Virus record (IMG/VR): IMGVR_UViG_3300025009_000088
Location: 1-64,000 of that record
Source: a virus
Length of the DNA stretch: 64,000 bases
Direction: 5' to 3' (one strand)
Below are positions 32,468-41,416 of this stretch, one piece after another. Under the pieces are notes generated by a model. That model did not search any database and was not told where the DNA came from. It saw only the letters and a program-made list of their open reading frames with translations. A program made the translations under genes and the position numbers. Every line of letters begins with the position of its first letter. Within the stretch, counting starts at the first letter, position 1.

Positions 32468-33646
32468 TTACCCGATCTGAGTGCAAGCCGTCACCAAATT
32501 TCCTGAATATGACCCGAACTGATACAGCGACTGGGCGCACAGCGCCTTTACAATCAGGGCTGTTTTCTTCCATAATTCGAAGGCTATAGCCGTACATCCT
32601 GGAGCCAAGTCGATCATGCTCAGCGGAATCTGCGTGGAGCGATACACCAGAGGTTCGCCGTTGTGGGTCATGCGCAGGGCGTACACGTTTGACAGGAACG
32701 TACCCGACGCACCTGCGGTACGGGTGAAGTTGCTGTCTGCAACCACCTGCAAGCGACCAATTCCAGTGTTGACAAACCCACCGAAGTTGAAGCCTGGGGT
32801 GATGCGGTTGCCGTCAACGGAGTTCACAACCTGTGAGCCAGCAAATCCAAGCTGGAAATATGCGGACATGATTTCCTGGATTGCGGCGGGATGCCCAAAG
32901 ATGGCGGTTGGCTTCGCGCAGGATTCGGCAAGGAACCTGTCGAAGGTCTGTGCAGAGAACGTACCGGAGGCAGACTGACCAGTGATGACGTTGGAGTGAG
33001 AGCCACTTGCGGAAGTCACCCAATTTTCGATGCCGTCAAACTCCAGCGGACGGGTGGCAACATCGCCAACGGCAAGCAGACGATCTTCGCCATTCAGAAC
33101 GAGGGTCATTCCGAGGCGCATTTCCTTCTCTTTCAGAGAGGCGATTGCTTCGCGTCCGAAGGTTGCGATGTCTTTCGCGCCGGGCATACCCTGTCCTGCG
33201 GCATATCCACCAAGCAGAGCTTCGATGCCGCTTCCGCCAGCAATGACTGCGGCAGAGTGCATGATGTCCGAGATGGTCAGGGATTTCTTTGCACCGAGGT
33301 TTTTCAGGTCAACGGTCTGGTTTACGCCATCATGCGAATACTCTTCTGGGCAAGCGCCGTCTGTGAAGGCGACGTAAGCAGAACCAGAAGTAAACGCAAG
33401 CGAGGTCATCTCGCGCCAGGTTTCAGACTTCAAGCCAGTCCGAATTTCAGGAATGGCCTGCAACAGAGTAACCTCTTCGCAGAGAGTTAGAATCTCGGTT
33501 GGGTCAAGCGGAGTAGGGAACTGCGCGGCGAAATCGCCGGGCGTTGAAACGTCGGTAACTACGGGGTCGGTTCGACGGGCAACAAATGCCTCGTTGGTCG
33601 ACGGATTGAGAACTTTTTCGCCCTCAATAGGATTTACAGCGGTCAT
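32468..33646 (-). CDS. Major capsid protein
   Basis: This 392-residue protein is the probable major capsid protein. It follows the protease/scaffold gene and precedes a strong terminator. Typical features include an N-terminal arm, LLQAIPEIRTGLKSETW, and a long helix (GREAIASLKEKEMRLGMTLVLNG). The C-terminal part is β-rich (GRLQVVADSNF, TRTAGASGTFLSNVYALR). The HK97-fold assignment is inferred from order and size. Good expression is expected from its clean ribosome site and its own terminator. Confidence 0.85.
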   Translation of the reverse strand: MTAVNPIEGEKVLNPSTNEAFVARRTDPVVTDVSTPGDFAAQFPTPLDPTEILTLCEEVTLLQAIPEIRTGLKSETWREMTSLAFTSGSAYVAFTDGACPEEYSHDGVNQTVDLKNLGAKKSLTISDIMHSAAVIAGGSGIEALLGGYAAGQGMPGAKDIATFGREAIASLKEKEMRLGMTLVLNGEDRLLAVGDVATRPLEFDGIENWVTSASGSHSNVITGQSASGTFSAQTFDRFLAESCAKPTAIFGHPAAIQEIMSAYFQLGFAGSQVVNSVDGNRITPGFNFGGFVNTGIGRLQVVADSNFTRTAGASGTFLSNVYALRMTHNGEPLVYRSTQIPLSMIDLAPGCTAIAFELWKKTALIVKALCAQSLYQFGSYSGNLVTACTQIG

Positions 33647-33701
33647 GTTAATTCTCCAAGGAATTGCACGCCGCCAACTAAGTTGGCTTTACCGAGTTTT
33701 C

Positions 33702-34658
33702 TTAGCGGTCTAGTCCAACAGACTTTCGTGCGATTGCTTTCAGCGAACCCGGCTTTGGAGCTTCCTCTACCTGGGCTTTGATTACCGAGGATTGGAAAGT
33801 TCTTGGTTGCGGGATTCTCGATTTCACCTCAACACCTCTTGCGGCGTTCTGCGATTTCAAGATTCCAACATCGCTTGCCAGAGTTGCGATTGCTTCGCTC
33901 ATCGGCTGGATCAGACTCTTTAATTCTCCTAGTAAAGTGTTGTCATCTTTATTTTCTGTGGGAACAGGTTTTTCTTCTACCTGAGATTTTGACATAACGT
34001 AGGCCGTTATGCTTTCTCCAAGTTTTTGCAGGGCAGGGTTGAGTGACGCAAGTTTTTCGGTGGTATCTGCCTTCATCTGGAGTGAATTATCAACTCCATC
34101 AAGCAGGTCGTCAATGGCAGGTTTTAGTTCGTGCGGCTCTTCGATGACGCTAAACGCAACCATCGCTTTTGCGGCAAGCACTTTGCTGAACTCCGAAATC
34201 GCACCGTCCACCGCTTCTTTTTTGCTTGGAACATCGTTGCGAGAGAAGATATTCCAAACAACGTCCGATAGGATAGACCACGCATCCATGACGAAGATTG
34301 TTTCTTTCTTTGCGGCAACGAAGTTTTCGGCTTCCTTCATGCTGACCGCACCACCAAGAGGAAGACGTGCTTCCGCAGGGGCTTCGCTTTCGGTTTTGAC
34401 AGTATCCTCAACAATCGCAACGCTCTCTTCAACAACAGGCGCAGGAGTTTCTTCGGTTGGTTTTTCTTCGACTTTCGGCAACTCCGCTTCTTCTGCACTT
34501 GCGACCAATTCCGCTGTCTCTTCAACGGTTTCTGACATTTCAACCAAGACATCGGACTTCTGAACGGACACGCGCTGTTTGGCATCAATCTCTTCTGCAA
34601 TGGTTTTTCCAACAATGCTTTCAGCGTCTTCTTTGCGGGTGGGAATTTTCTTAGCCAT
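33702..34658 (-). CDS. Nested scaffold protein from internal start
   Basis: Inside the protease/scaffold gene an in-frame ATG (MAKKIPTRKEDAE) is preceded by GAGGAG with a 6-base spacer, an excellent ribosome site. Starting there would give a 318-residue free scaffold, as λ makes Nu3 from within its C protease gene. The product is acidic with long predicted helices, as scaffolds are. This is inferred from sequence only. Confidence 0.6.
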   Translation of the reverse strand: MAKKIPTRKEDAESIVGKTIAEEIDAKQRVSVQKSDVLVEMSETVEETAELVASAEEAELPKVEEKPTEETPAPVVEESVAIVEDTVKTESEAPAEARLPLGGAVSMKEAENFVAAKKETIFVMDAWSILSDVVWNIFSRNDVPSKKEAVDGAISEFSKVLAAKAMVAFSVIEEPHELKPAIDDLLDGVDNSLQMKADTTEKLASLNPALQKLGESITAYVMSKSQVEEKPVPTENKDDNTLLGELKSLIQPMSEAIATLASDVGILKSQNAARGVEVKSRIPQPRTFQSSVIKAQVEEAPKPGSLKAIARKSVGLDR

Positions 34659-35429
34659 AGATTTCTCCTCAAGAACCATTTCGGTTCGTGTGTTAACTGG
34701 TACTCTGGTCAATGCCAAATGAACCAAATAACCTTTGACATAAATCTTGTCTTTTACACCGTGTAAACAGTCTGAACAATAGGAATACGCGCCATCCCTT
34801 ACCCAGACCGCTCCATCTTCGCCATGCTTGTGCGCAAGATCAAGGAATCCAATTGAGATTCTTATTTTGTCATCGGTATTTCTGTTTTTATCTTCTTTCA
34901 AACTGCGCCAAACGCTGTGTCCGATTGGGGAGTCGAATAAAACTCCTTTGGCTTTGAATTTCTTCCCATCTACGAATAATTCGAGAGGCTCTCCAGGAAC
35001 AGCATCGCCATTCAAATCGGAGTAATGAGATACAGATAAATAGGGAGTTCCACCGCACCAATAATCAGAGCAGACCGCAGACTTGAACTCGGCGGGAACT
35101 TCGTCTTCGTTTTCAATGTGCGAGATAAAATCTTCGTAGAGTTCGAGCGACATCTTCTCGCCGTACAGGTCTGGTTCAATATCAGAGTTGGTTGCCGCCC
35201 AACGCATGACACCATTGCTCAAAGACGCTTTGGTGATGTGCATAGAAGCAAAAGCAATCGCATCGGACTTCTTGTTCCATCCGTCTTGGTCTTTTTTCCA
35301 ACCGCCATCCTTTACGCCAGCCCAAGATTTCTGCGCGGCTACCTCTTTCGAGTCTCCATTTGCGACAGACTCGTTATAGATTTTCTCCCAGAGTTTCTTC
35401 CCCTCTCCGCCTAATTTTCCGGTTGCCAT
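33702..35429 (-). CDS. Prohead protease fused to scaffold, with ChaB-like N-terminus
   Basis: This 575-residue protein begins with a ChaB-like stretch (LWEKIYNESVANGDSKEVAA, then SWAGVKDGGW). It continues with a XkdF-like prohead protease region (ISIGFLDLAHKH, then YLVHLALTRVPVNTRTEM) at about 45-245. It ends in an acidic, Glu/Ala/Val-rich scaffold-like half. The ATG chosen forms TAATG with the preceding stop; a TTG 24 codons upstream is an alternative. It lies between the portal block and the capsid gene. A palindrome copy is embedded at 34754-34766 (L-H-G-V). Confidence 0.78.
   Translation of the reverse strand: MATGKLGGEGKKLWEKIYNESVANGDSKEVAAQKSWAGVKDGGWKKDQDGWNKKSDAIAFASMHITKASLSNGVMRWAATNSDIEPDLYGEKMSLELYEDFISHIENEDEVPAEFKSAVCSDYWCGGTPYLSVSHYSDLNGDAVPGEPLELFVDGKKFKAKGVLFDSPIGHSVWRSLKEDKNRNTDDKIRISIGFLDLAHKHGEDGAVWVRDGAYSYCSDCLHGVKDKIYVKGYLVHLALTRVPVNTRTEMVLEEKSMAKKIPTRKEDAESIVGKTIAEEIDAKQRVSVQKSDVLVEMSETVEETAELVASAEEAELPKVEEKPTEETPAPVVEESVAIVEDTVKTESEAPAEARLPLGGAVSMKEAENFVAAKKETIFVMDAWSILSDVVWNIFSRNDVPSKKEAVDGAISEFSKVLAAKAMVAFSVIEEPHELKPAIDDLLDGVDNSLQMKADTTEKLASLNPALQKLGESITAYVMSKSQVEEKPVPTENKDDNTLLGELKSLIQPMSEAIATLASDVGILKSQNAARGVEVKSRIPQPRTFQSSVIKAQVEEAPKPGSLKAIARKSVGLDR
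34754..34766. promoter_or_regulatory. Dispersed palindrome copy, perfect
   Basis: TTACACCGTGTAA within the protease part of the gene, read TTA-CAC-GGT-GTA on the coding strand. Confidence 0.7.
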
Positions 35430-35725
35430 TAGATCACCACTACCGAGAACTTTTCCTTCCATCCAATTGAAATCAGGTGCATCGTGAATGATGTTACGCA
35501 ACCTGTGACAATTTCAGAAAGGACGGGAACATATATATATACATCTTCAAAAAGATTTATGTGCAGAAAAGCCGCAAGCACAAAATAAATCCAGCAACCC
35601 AAACATAAATCGCAACTAAACAACTTCCGAACAAACACGAAACTTGAGTTGCGGAGGTAGGGGAAGCCCATTCCAAGAAAAATTAGGAGCTTCCCTACCG
35701 CCGCATACAAGAAGAAATTCAGCAC
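35429..35725 (-). CDS. DUF1360-like small membrane protein
   Basis: This 98-residue membrane protein has hydrophobic segments at both ends and a central LFSCDLCLGCWIYFVLAA, a pattern seen in DUF1360-type phage and bacterial proteins. The start is GTG. The stop overlaps the ATG of the protease gene. It may be a structural-region accessory or a host-membrane protein; function unknown. Confidence 0.55.
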   Translation of the reverse strand: MLNFFLYAAVGKLLIFLGMGFPYLRNSSFVFVRKLFSCDLCLGCWIYFVLAAFLHINLFEDVYIYVPVLSEIVTGCVTSFTMHLISIGWKEKFSVVVI

Positions 35726-35982
35726 TACTTACCAATATCCTTGAGCGTCTGTTTGCTGGCGGTCTTTGGCGCATCTTCCTTTTGCAAGACAAGCATGACC
35801 TTGTAGCCTAGCGCGCCGCCGCTATCACTCCTCACTTCTCCGAGGTAGTGGGTTGCGAGAACATTGAAGCCCTGTGAAAGATACTTGTACTCAAGTTCTT
35901 CCTCGAATGTGTCCATCGGGACGATCCCAAGGGCGGCATTTGGCGCTCCAACAGCACGCATGAATAACTTAATCGTTTGCAT
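35725..35982 (-). CDS. Small hypothetical protein after portal
   Basis: This 85-residue soluble protein overlaps the end of the portal gene by 14 bases. It has a mixed helix-strand sequence (TFEEELEYKYLSQGFNVLATH, then GYKVMLVLQKE) without known motifs. Its place suggests a minor head-assembly role. Confidence 0.6.
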   Translation of the reverse strand: MQTIKLFMRAVGAPNAALGIVPMDTFEEELEYKYLSQGFNVLATHYLGEVRSDSGGALGYKVMLVLQKEDAPKTASKQTLKDIGK

Positions 35983-37975
35983 GGTTTCCTATTTCCTTTT
36001 CTACAAATTTTATGCCACTTTGATAAGCGACATTCATAACGGAGGGAAGATTTCGCAACACTTCTGTGCTCACTTCCCTAGATACACGAATATTATTACT
36101 TACTGTCTCTGTCGCGTCAACACCGAAATCAGACGATAATTTAGATTTTAGGTGCAGAGCGCAGAGACGTGCAACGCAATCGGCAAACGAAACACCCACT
36201 TCTTCTGCCAATTTTTCTTCGTCTAGCGTAAAGTCATCATCATCAGGAATTTCTCCAACCTCCTCTGCTTCCAATACGAGATTTTCTCTTATGGAATTGC
36301 GATACAAGCAAACATCTGAAACAACTCTCTTTGCAATCTCTTCTGATATTTGCTCTGCCCATCCTTGAGCGCAAATTGCAACGCTCATTATCTTTACAAC
36401 GTCGTCCACGACCAGCCTTAGACCTTCCTCTTCGATGTCAGATTTGCCAGTAAGGTAGTCATCTATGTACTGATTCCAAATGTCAAGTTCCTGTTCGGAG
36501 AGTTTTCCTTTTACGTTTGAGAGAAGTTCTCCAAGAACTTCTGCGGCACTAAAGATTGCCTTCGAAACCCCAACTTCTGCGTTTGCCATGTTGCGCTGTA
36601 CGATTTGCTGTGGAATTGTCTCTCCCTGTCCGCCACTGGACGGAGGAACTGGACTTCCTAGCGTTTTTGTTTTACTTCCACCGCCAGCCCCAAACGGACT
36701 GACTGGTTGCGGGAACAACTTCGTATCGTTGATGTCGATTTCTTCTGGAACCGATACCGATATAAGACCGTCTGCCAACATCTGCTGTCTCAATTCCATC
36801 GGAGCAAAGACTTTGTTTCTAACTAGAATATCGGACGCTTGCGCAGACGCTAGGCGGGCGCGACCCTTTGAAACATTTCTTTCATCATCGTAGTCGATCC
36901 ACGAGAACTTTATCACATCAGGCAGGATTTTGTTCCAATACGCTTCCAGTTTCTTTTTGGCGATTGCCTTTCCAGAGCCTTTTCCGACACGTTCCATCCG
37001 AATTGTTCCAGATAGAGTATCGCCACTTCCCGATGATGACGGGAAGCCAATGTCCGAAAGCGTAAGACCGTAACCAGCCGCAACGATAGCCGCATACTTA
37101 GTCGTAGTTGTGTCGTACATGATTTCGCTAGGCGGTTTACCAAACGGAATCCATTTTGCCATAGTAGTGTGTTCGTAAAGGACTGGAACTTTTAGTGGAT
37201 TGACACCAAATAGCAAGTCACGCAAAGAGCGCACCCATTCTTCTGCGCTGTCTTTCTCCATGTCTCCAAGATCAAGAATTCCTGCTTCCGGTGTGTTGAG
37301 CATGAGTTGTGCATAATAGTTATCTCCAGCGGACAACATTTCAATCGCACGCCAAATTCTTTCTGGAGGAGCAAAGCCCCAACCCTCCCTGCGAAGTTCT
37401 GTTCTTGGCGAAAGATAAACCCTGCTTACAAAATCTCTTGGAAGGTAAACTGGATTTAGTGCTGTTCCTGCGGCAGTCTGCACGATTGGAAAATCGAAGT
37501 TCAGAGTTGGGGCGAGTGTTCCGCCATCCAGCGGACGTATCCAAACAACCTTTCCTTTTGGCTCGTCGTCAAGCCTTCCAATCTCGCTTGCGAAACCAAA
37601 CGGAAGGTCAAACAAATCCTTGACCGCCATCTCGATATGAGACGAGAAATCAATGTCGTAGTAGTATGCGTTTCCACGCTCAAGCAATTTGGTATAGTAT
37701 TTTATTTTTGAGCGAAGTTCGTCCCTCTGTTCGCTGTCCCTCGCGGTGATAGTCCAGTCAAGGGAGTTCAGGAAATTTGCAATTGTGTCTCTGCAAATCA
37801 CCGCTACTGGTTGTTTCACTACGAACATGCGCCACATTTCCGCAGTCTGCCACGCAGGAGGATTCCAAAGAGGAACATCGCGCAAGAAATAATTGGCTAA
37901 CTGTCCACCAGGAGCAGACACTTGCCCGTCTCTTTTGTCTATCTTGAGATACTGTTTAGGCTGTCGTTTTGCCAT
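35969..37975 (-). CDS. Portal protein
   Basis: This 668-residue protein is the probable portal, the dodecameric ring through which DNA enters the head. It directly follows the large terminase. The first 420 residues look like an SPP1/HK97-type portal core: WRMFVVKQPVAVICRDTIANF, FGFASEIGRL, then GSGDTLSGTIRMERVGKGSGK. A 250-residue acidic helical extension follows and makes it longer than usual. Confidence 0.82.
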   Translation of the reverse strand: MAKRQPKQYLKIDKRDGQVSAPGGQLANYFLRDVPLWNPPAWQTAEMWRMFVVKQPVAVICRDTIANFLNSLDWTITARDSEQRDELRSKIKYYTKLLERGNAYYYDIDFSSHIEMAVKDLFDLPFGFASEIGRLDDEPKGKVVWIRPLDGGTLAPTLNFDFPIVQTAAGTALNPVYLPRDFVSRVYLSPRTELRREGWGFAPPERIWRAIEMLSAGDNYYAQLMLNTPEAGILDLGDMEKDSAEEWVRSLRDLLFGVNPLKVPVLYEHTTMAKWIPFGKPPSEIMYDTTTTKYAAIVAAGYGLTLSDIGFPSSSGSGDTLSGTIRMERVGKGSGKAIAKKKLEAYWNKILPDVIKFSWIDYDDERNVSKGRARLASAQASDILVRNKVFAPMELRQQMLADGLISVSVPEEIDINDTKLFPQPVSPFGAGGGSKTKTLGSPVPPSSGGQGETIPQQIVQRNMANAEVGVSKAIFSAAEVLGELLSNVKGKLSEQELDIWNQYIDDYLTGKSDIEEEGLRLVVDDVVKIMSVAICAQGWAEQISEEIAKRVVSDVCLYRNSIRENLVLEAEEVGEIPDDDDFTLDEEKLAEEVGVSFADCVARLCALHLKSKLSSDFGVDATETVSNNIRVSREVSTEVLRNLPSVMNVAYQSGIKFVEKEIGNHAND

Positions 37976-38048
37976 TAATTTTGTCCCTTGCGGAAAGTTA
38001 AAATATTCATTACACCTATTTTACGCAATATCGTCTGAATTTACTATG

Positions 38049-39587
38049 CTAAGTTTCCGACTCTTCTTCCTTCTTTTCGCTCACAGAGCCAATTGCCATG
38101 AAGCCAACTTTCTTCCATTTTCTAATAGGGGCAATGTAGTGTCTCCCGCCAGTGACGGAAGTAACTCTATCATCGTGCGTTCCGCTTGGAAATACATCCA
38201 ACTGCGCAAGGAACAAATCGTTCCACAATCCTTTTATCATCCACCACTTGCCAACGGACGCTTCGCCAAACCACGTATTTGCGGCAAGAACTCTGTCTCC
38301 AAGTTTCTTCGCTTCAATGGATGTGACGTTCCATCCTGGAAGTTCTTTCTGGATATGCTCTTTTAGTTCCGCAACCTGATTTTTACCACCGGATGCTGGT
38401 TCCTGTTCAAAACATACCGTGACTTCTGCGCCGTCTTTTCTCGCAATGTCTACAACCATTTCTTTGATTGACTTCCAACTCCAGAAACCGCCAACCTGAT
38501 CTTCGATGACGAAGTTGTCTTTATCCTTGTCGGAACCAATCAGACTTCCAACCGTTTCGTCAGGGTCGTTTTTCTTGCCAATCATCTTCTTTTCGGTTGC
38601 CGCCAAGTCCCAGAACCTAACCTGTTTCACAACCCAATCTGGAATTACATCAAGAACCTTTCCGTCAAACCAATGCCTGTCGCCAAGAGAACCGTCCTCA
38701 TTGGCGTACTCTCCCTCAATCTCTTGCGCTCGAAGATAACCAGTAGGCGCAGACATGACGTAGGAAGCGTATGTTATTTCATCAAGGTTTTGCCTGTTTT
38801 CTCGCACCGTGCCGTGATAGGAAGAAATCAACTCGCGCTTTACGCCAGTTCTAACTTCAATCTCTCTTATGATAGAAACAACTTCGTCTGGAATTTCTCT
38901 CTTTTCAAAGAACTCATAAAGCCAGTGGGTCATGCCTTTTGGAGTGGTTGTAACCCAAGCCTGTGTATCGTCTCCAATACGAACACCGAAGTTCGCAACT
39001 CGCCAGCCTAGTCCGGTTTTATCTCTTGCGCCTTCGTCGTACCAAAACCAGTTCACGTTTGGCCCGCGTGCGCTCTCTGGGTCTTTCAGTCCTTTGCAGA
39101 ACATTTTCGCGCCATTCATAAATACCATAGTGAATGGGCGGGTTACATCCCAACCGTCCGAGTTTCTATATCGTTGTTTAGGGATTACCATTCTCCAAGG
39201 AATCCACCTGCGCAACTCCTGCCACGTTGACAGGCGGAAGTTTTCAAGGTCAGGATTTACGACCATACCGCTTTTCCCCTGCATTATTTTTAGCATGGCT
39301 TTCTGTGCGCCAGCCGCCGTTTTTCCTGATCCCCTGGAGCCACGAAAACAAGAAAATCTTGATGTGTCTTTAAGAAAATTTGCCTGCTCTTCTGTCGGAT
39401 TGTAGGGAGTTCCGTCGTTCTTGCAGAAATACCCATTCGCACCAATCGACCAAGTAACCTCGTTTGTGCTTTTTGGAATTTCAATATCTTCTGGAACCGG
39501 AAGACCCCTTGCCTTCATCTCCGCAACCAAGGCAATGAGTTTCCGTTTTTCAGCTACCGTTATCGTCTTCGGGGATACTATCGGCAT
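38049..39587 (-). CDS. terL: Terminase large subunit
   Basis: This 512-residue protein packages DNA. The ATPase has Walker A in SCFRGSRGSGKTAAGA (about 82-97) and Walker B with the catalytic acid pair in NWFWYDEGAR. The C-terminal nuclease shows VRFWDLAATEKK, VCFEQEPASGGKN and GTHDDRVTSV with its metal-binding aspartates. The ATG chosen is seven codons inside a frame that opens with GTG. It overlaps the small subunit gene. Confidence 0.92.
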   Translation of the reverse strand: MPIVSPKTITVAEKRKLIALVAEMKARGLPVPEDIEIPKSTNEVTWSIGANGYFCKNDGTPYNPTEEQANFLKDTSRFSCFRGSRGSGKTAAGAQKAMLKIMQGKSGMVVNPDLENFRLSTWQELRRWIPWRMVIPKQRYRNSDGWDVTRPFTMVFMNGAKMFCKGLKDPESARGPNVNWFWYDEGARDKTGLGWRVANFGVRIGDDTQAWVTTTPKGMTHWLYEFFEKREIPDEVVSIIREIEVRTGVKRELISSYHGTVRENRQNLDEITYASYVMSAPTGYLRAQEIEGEYANEDGSLGDRHWFDGKVLDVIPDWVVKQVRFWDLAATEKKMIGKKNDPDETVGSLIGSDKDKDNFVIEDQVGGFWSWKSIKEMVVDIARKDGAEVTVCFEQEPASGGKNQVAELKEHIQKELPGWNVTSIEAKKLGDRVLAANTWFGEASVGKWWMIKGLWNDLFLAQLDVFPSGTHDDRVTSVTGGRHYIAPIRKWKKVGFMAIGSVSEKKEEESET

Positions 39588-40089
39588 CCTCTGCCTCTGC
39601 TTCCGCACCTATTACATTGTCGTCTTTTCCTAGAAGGCGATAGAACTCCTTCGTCAACTGGTTATCGTTCATCCTGCTTACTGCCAAAAGCAATTCGCCA
39701 GTTCCAACCAACTTGACAAGTTCTTCACTTCCGCCGAGCAACATGCGCACGGCAGACGCGGAGGAGTCGTATCCCTTTTCCTTTAGGTGGCTTGCCGCTT
39801 CGGATACCGCATCCTCCAGCATCACAATAACCCGCTTTATTGTTTCTGCTTTTTTCTCAATGGCTTCTTTTTCAAGACGCATGGACACTTCTGCGTCCAG
39901 AACGTCCGCCCGTTCATCCCACCCAAATTTTGAGCGCCAAATCTGTACCGTTGTTATCGCAGGAATATTTCCGTCATGCGACGGAGGAAGTCCGTCCGCA
40001 ATGCGAAGTCTGCCCTTCCCTCTATTGCTCTGATACCAAATGAAAAAGCATTGTTCTATATAGTCTTCTGTATAATGTGGTAATTCCAT
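39550..40089 (-). CDS. terS: Terminase small subunit
   Basis: This 179-residue protein lies directly upstream of and overlaps terL. The N-terminal region (WYQSNRGKGRLRIADGLPPS, then TTVQIWRSKFGW) fits a DNA-binding helix-turn-helix, and the middle is an extended helix for oligomerisation. The C-terminus is acidic. It would recognise the packaging site, expected within or near this gene. Confidence 0.78.
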   Translation of the reverse strand: MELPHYTEDYIEQCFFIWYQSNRGKGRLRIADGLPPSHDGNIPAITTVQIWRSKFGWDERADVLDAEVSMRLEKEAIEKKAETIKRVIVMLEDAVSEAASHLKEKGYDSSASAVRMLLGGSEELVKLVGTGELLLAVSRMNDNQLTKEFYRLLGKDDNVIGAEAEAEDADSIPEDDNGS

Positions 40090-40125
40090 ACCGATATTGT
40101 AACATAAAATCGTTAAGAATACATC

Positions 40126-40659
40126 CTATTCTCCGTCTTTATAATACAGAACCGCAGGATTTCCATAGTGCTTATGCCAAACGTGCCAAACATAATTGTG
40201 AATTGGAGATGCCTTTCTTTCCGCAGACCAATACGGGCGAAACAGAAGTTTTACCTGACAATAATAACTATCTCTGCAAAACATATCCTTTCTTGATTTT
40301 GCGTAATCAAAATTTGAGCGCATGAGTGTCGCAAATCCATCAACTTCTCCAGCCTCCACTCTTTCAATTTGCCTCCATAATATTTTGTCAACGATATTTT
40401 TCGCGTATGGGGGATTTGTAACGATCCAATCGGCAGAGAAATTAGAAAACGCATCTCCTACGCAATTGGTTTTCTGATCTGGTCTTAATGTGGCAATCCG
40501 ATTAATAATTTCACTTCCGCTTGGAGCGCAACAATCAACAACTGTTCCGAAAATACCAACATAAAAAAGAAGTCCGTCCACGCACCTAGTATCAACGGTT
40601 TTGTAGTCATCGTCTGGAATCCTTGCATAATTGCTTTTTACATACTGCGGTTGTTTCAT
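40126..40659 (-). CDS. DNA adenine/N4 methyltransferase-like protein
   Basis: This 177-residue protein contains the amino-methyltransferase catalytic motif in DWIVTNPPYAKNI (NPPY) and a plausible SAM region (VDCCAPSGSEIINRI). It is short and lacks a clear target-recognition domain, like other small phage methyltransferases. It could protect phage DNA from restriction or mark it for packaging. It lies between the HNH and terminase genes, in the packaging module. Confidence 0.72.
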   Translation of the reverse strand: MKQPQYVKSNYARIPDDDYKTVDTRCVDGLLFYVGIFGTVVDCCAPSGSEIINRIATLRPDQKTNCVGDAFSNFSADWIVTNPPYAKNIVDKILWRQIERVEAGEVDGFATLMRSNFDYAKSRKDMFCRDSYYCQVKLLFRPYWSAERKASPIHNYVWHVWHKHYGNPAVLYYKDGE

Positions 40660-40662
40660 TTT

Positions 40663-40959
40663 TTAGTCATCCTTATATCCTAGTTTTTCAAGAACCTTTT
40701 TTCTTTTTTCGATTAGATAGGGAGTCGATTCCGTTGTATTCCTATGCGCCCAATCGTGGCAGGTTGGGCAAAGCGGAACTCTATTCTTCGGTTCAAGAGA
40801 TTTCTTTCCGTGAGAGCGAGGAACAATCTCGTGGACAATGCGCGTGAGATTTCCGCAACGCACGCACCTGGACTTGAATATCTCTAAAATTCTATCGTGG
40901 TCAGACTCGTCCAAATTAGAAAACTCTTGGATGAACGATTTCAATTTTCCTTGCTCCAT
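40663..40959 (-). CDS. HNH endonuclease beside terminase
   Basis: This 98-residue HNH nuclease shows CVRCG, the H-x-x-P core (VHEIVPRSHGKKSLEPKN) and LCPTCHDWAH. Small HNH proteins encoded next to terminase genes assist genome packaging cleavage in HK97-type cos phages, so that role is likely. A homing endonuclease is the alternative. Its start overlaps the preceding gene by 19 bases. Confidence 0.82.
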   Translation of the reverse strand: MEQGKLKSFIQEFSNLDESDHDRILEIFKSRCVRCGNLTRIVHEIVPRSHGKKSLEPKNRVPLCPTCHDWAHRNTTESTPYLIEKRKKVLEKLGYKDD

Positions 40960-41330
40960 ACAAGTTTTCCGCCTTCTCCGATAGAGAACCAGGATTCAAC
41001 CTTTTCCATGTATCTCTCAAATTTTCCAGTTTCATAATAATAGGCAACGTGTGCCTTCTGTTGCAGGAACGCTTTCCACTCCTCTGCGCTTGGAATAACT
41101 CCAACACGGCGAGCCTCAAACTCCCAATCGGGTTTTGCAAGATTTGGATTTTCCAAAGCCCATTCGTAGGCGGCTCTGCAAACGCGCATATTGCTGTAGT
41201 GGCGATCTGTCTGTATGTTGATTGGAAGGTGCAGTTTTGCTTTTCCAATTCCACCATACTTGATTATCGCGTCCCACGCCATTTTCCCGTCCAGCGGTTG
41301 TTTTGAAACTTTCTTTGTTGCAATGCTCAT
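40941..41330 (-). CDS. First late gene, hypothetical
   Basis: This 129-residue soluble protein is the first gene after the late promoter, with AGGAG just upstream of the ATG. It is mostly helical (CRAAYEWALENPNLAKPDWEFE) with several Trp and Tyr residues. No family is recognised. Position at the head of the packaging operon suggests a DNA-packaging or regulatory role. Confidence 0.65.
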   Translation of the reverse strand: MSIATKKVSKQPLDGKMAWDAIIKYGGIGKAKLHLPINIQTDRHYSNMRVCRAAYEWALENPNLAKPDWEFEARRVGVIPSAEEWKAFLQQKAHVAYYYETGKFERYMEKVESWFSIGEGGKLVWSKEN

Positions 41331-41347
41331 GGTATCTCCTTTTCTAT

Positions 41348-41376
41348 ATATTACACCGAATACAACGCTCGGTCAA
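41348..41376 (-). promoter_or_regulatory. Late promoter
   Basis: On the minus strand TTGACC is followed, after exactly 17 bases, by TAATAT. The start of transcription would lie about 10 bases before the ribosome site of the first late gene. The left half of the dispersed palindrome (TTACACCG, 41351-41358) overlaps the -10 box, suggesting that the same regulator touches this promoter. Confidence 0.7.
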
Positions 41377-41385
41377 CCGAAATTT

Positions 41386-41400
41386 ATGAGAATACGATTA
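41386..41400 (+). promoter_or_regulatory. Second dispersed motif copy
   Basis: ATGAGAATACGATTA lies in the divergent region between late and early operons. A second copy starts 31 bases later, about three turns of DNA, so a protein could bind both on one face. Confidence 0.45.
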
Positions 41401-41416
41401 GAATATGCTGTGCAGT

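Noticed and set aside
34009-34563. Plus-strand reading frame of 184 codons opposite the scaffold
   Set aside because: It is Ser-rich antisense of the Glu/Ala-rich scaffold with no ribosome site or neighbours.
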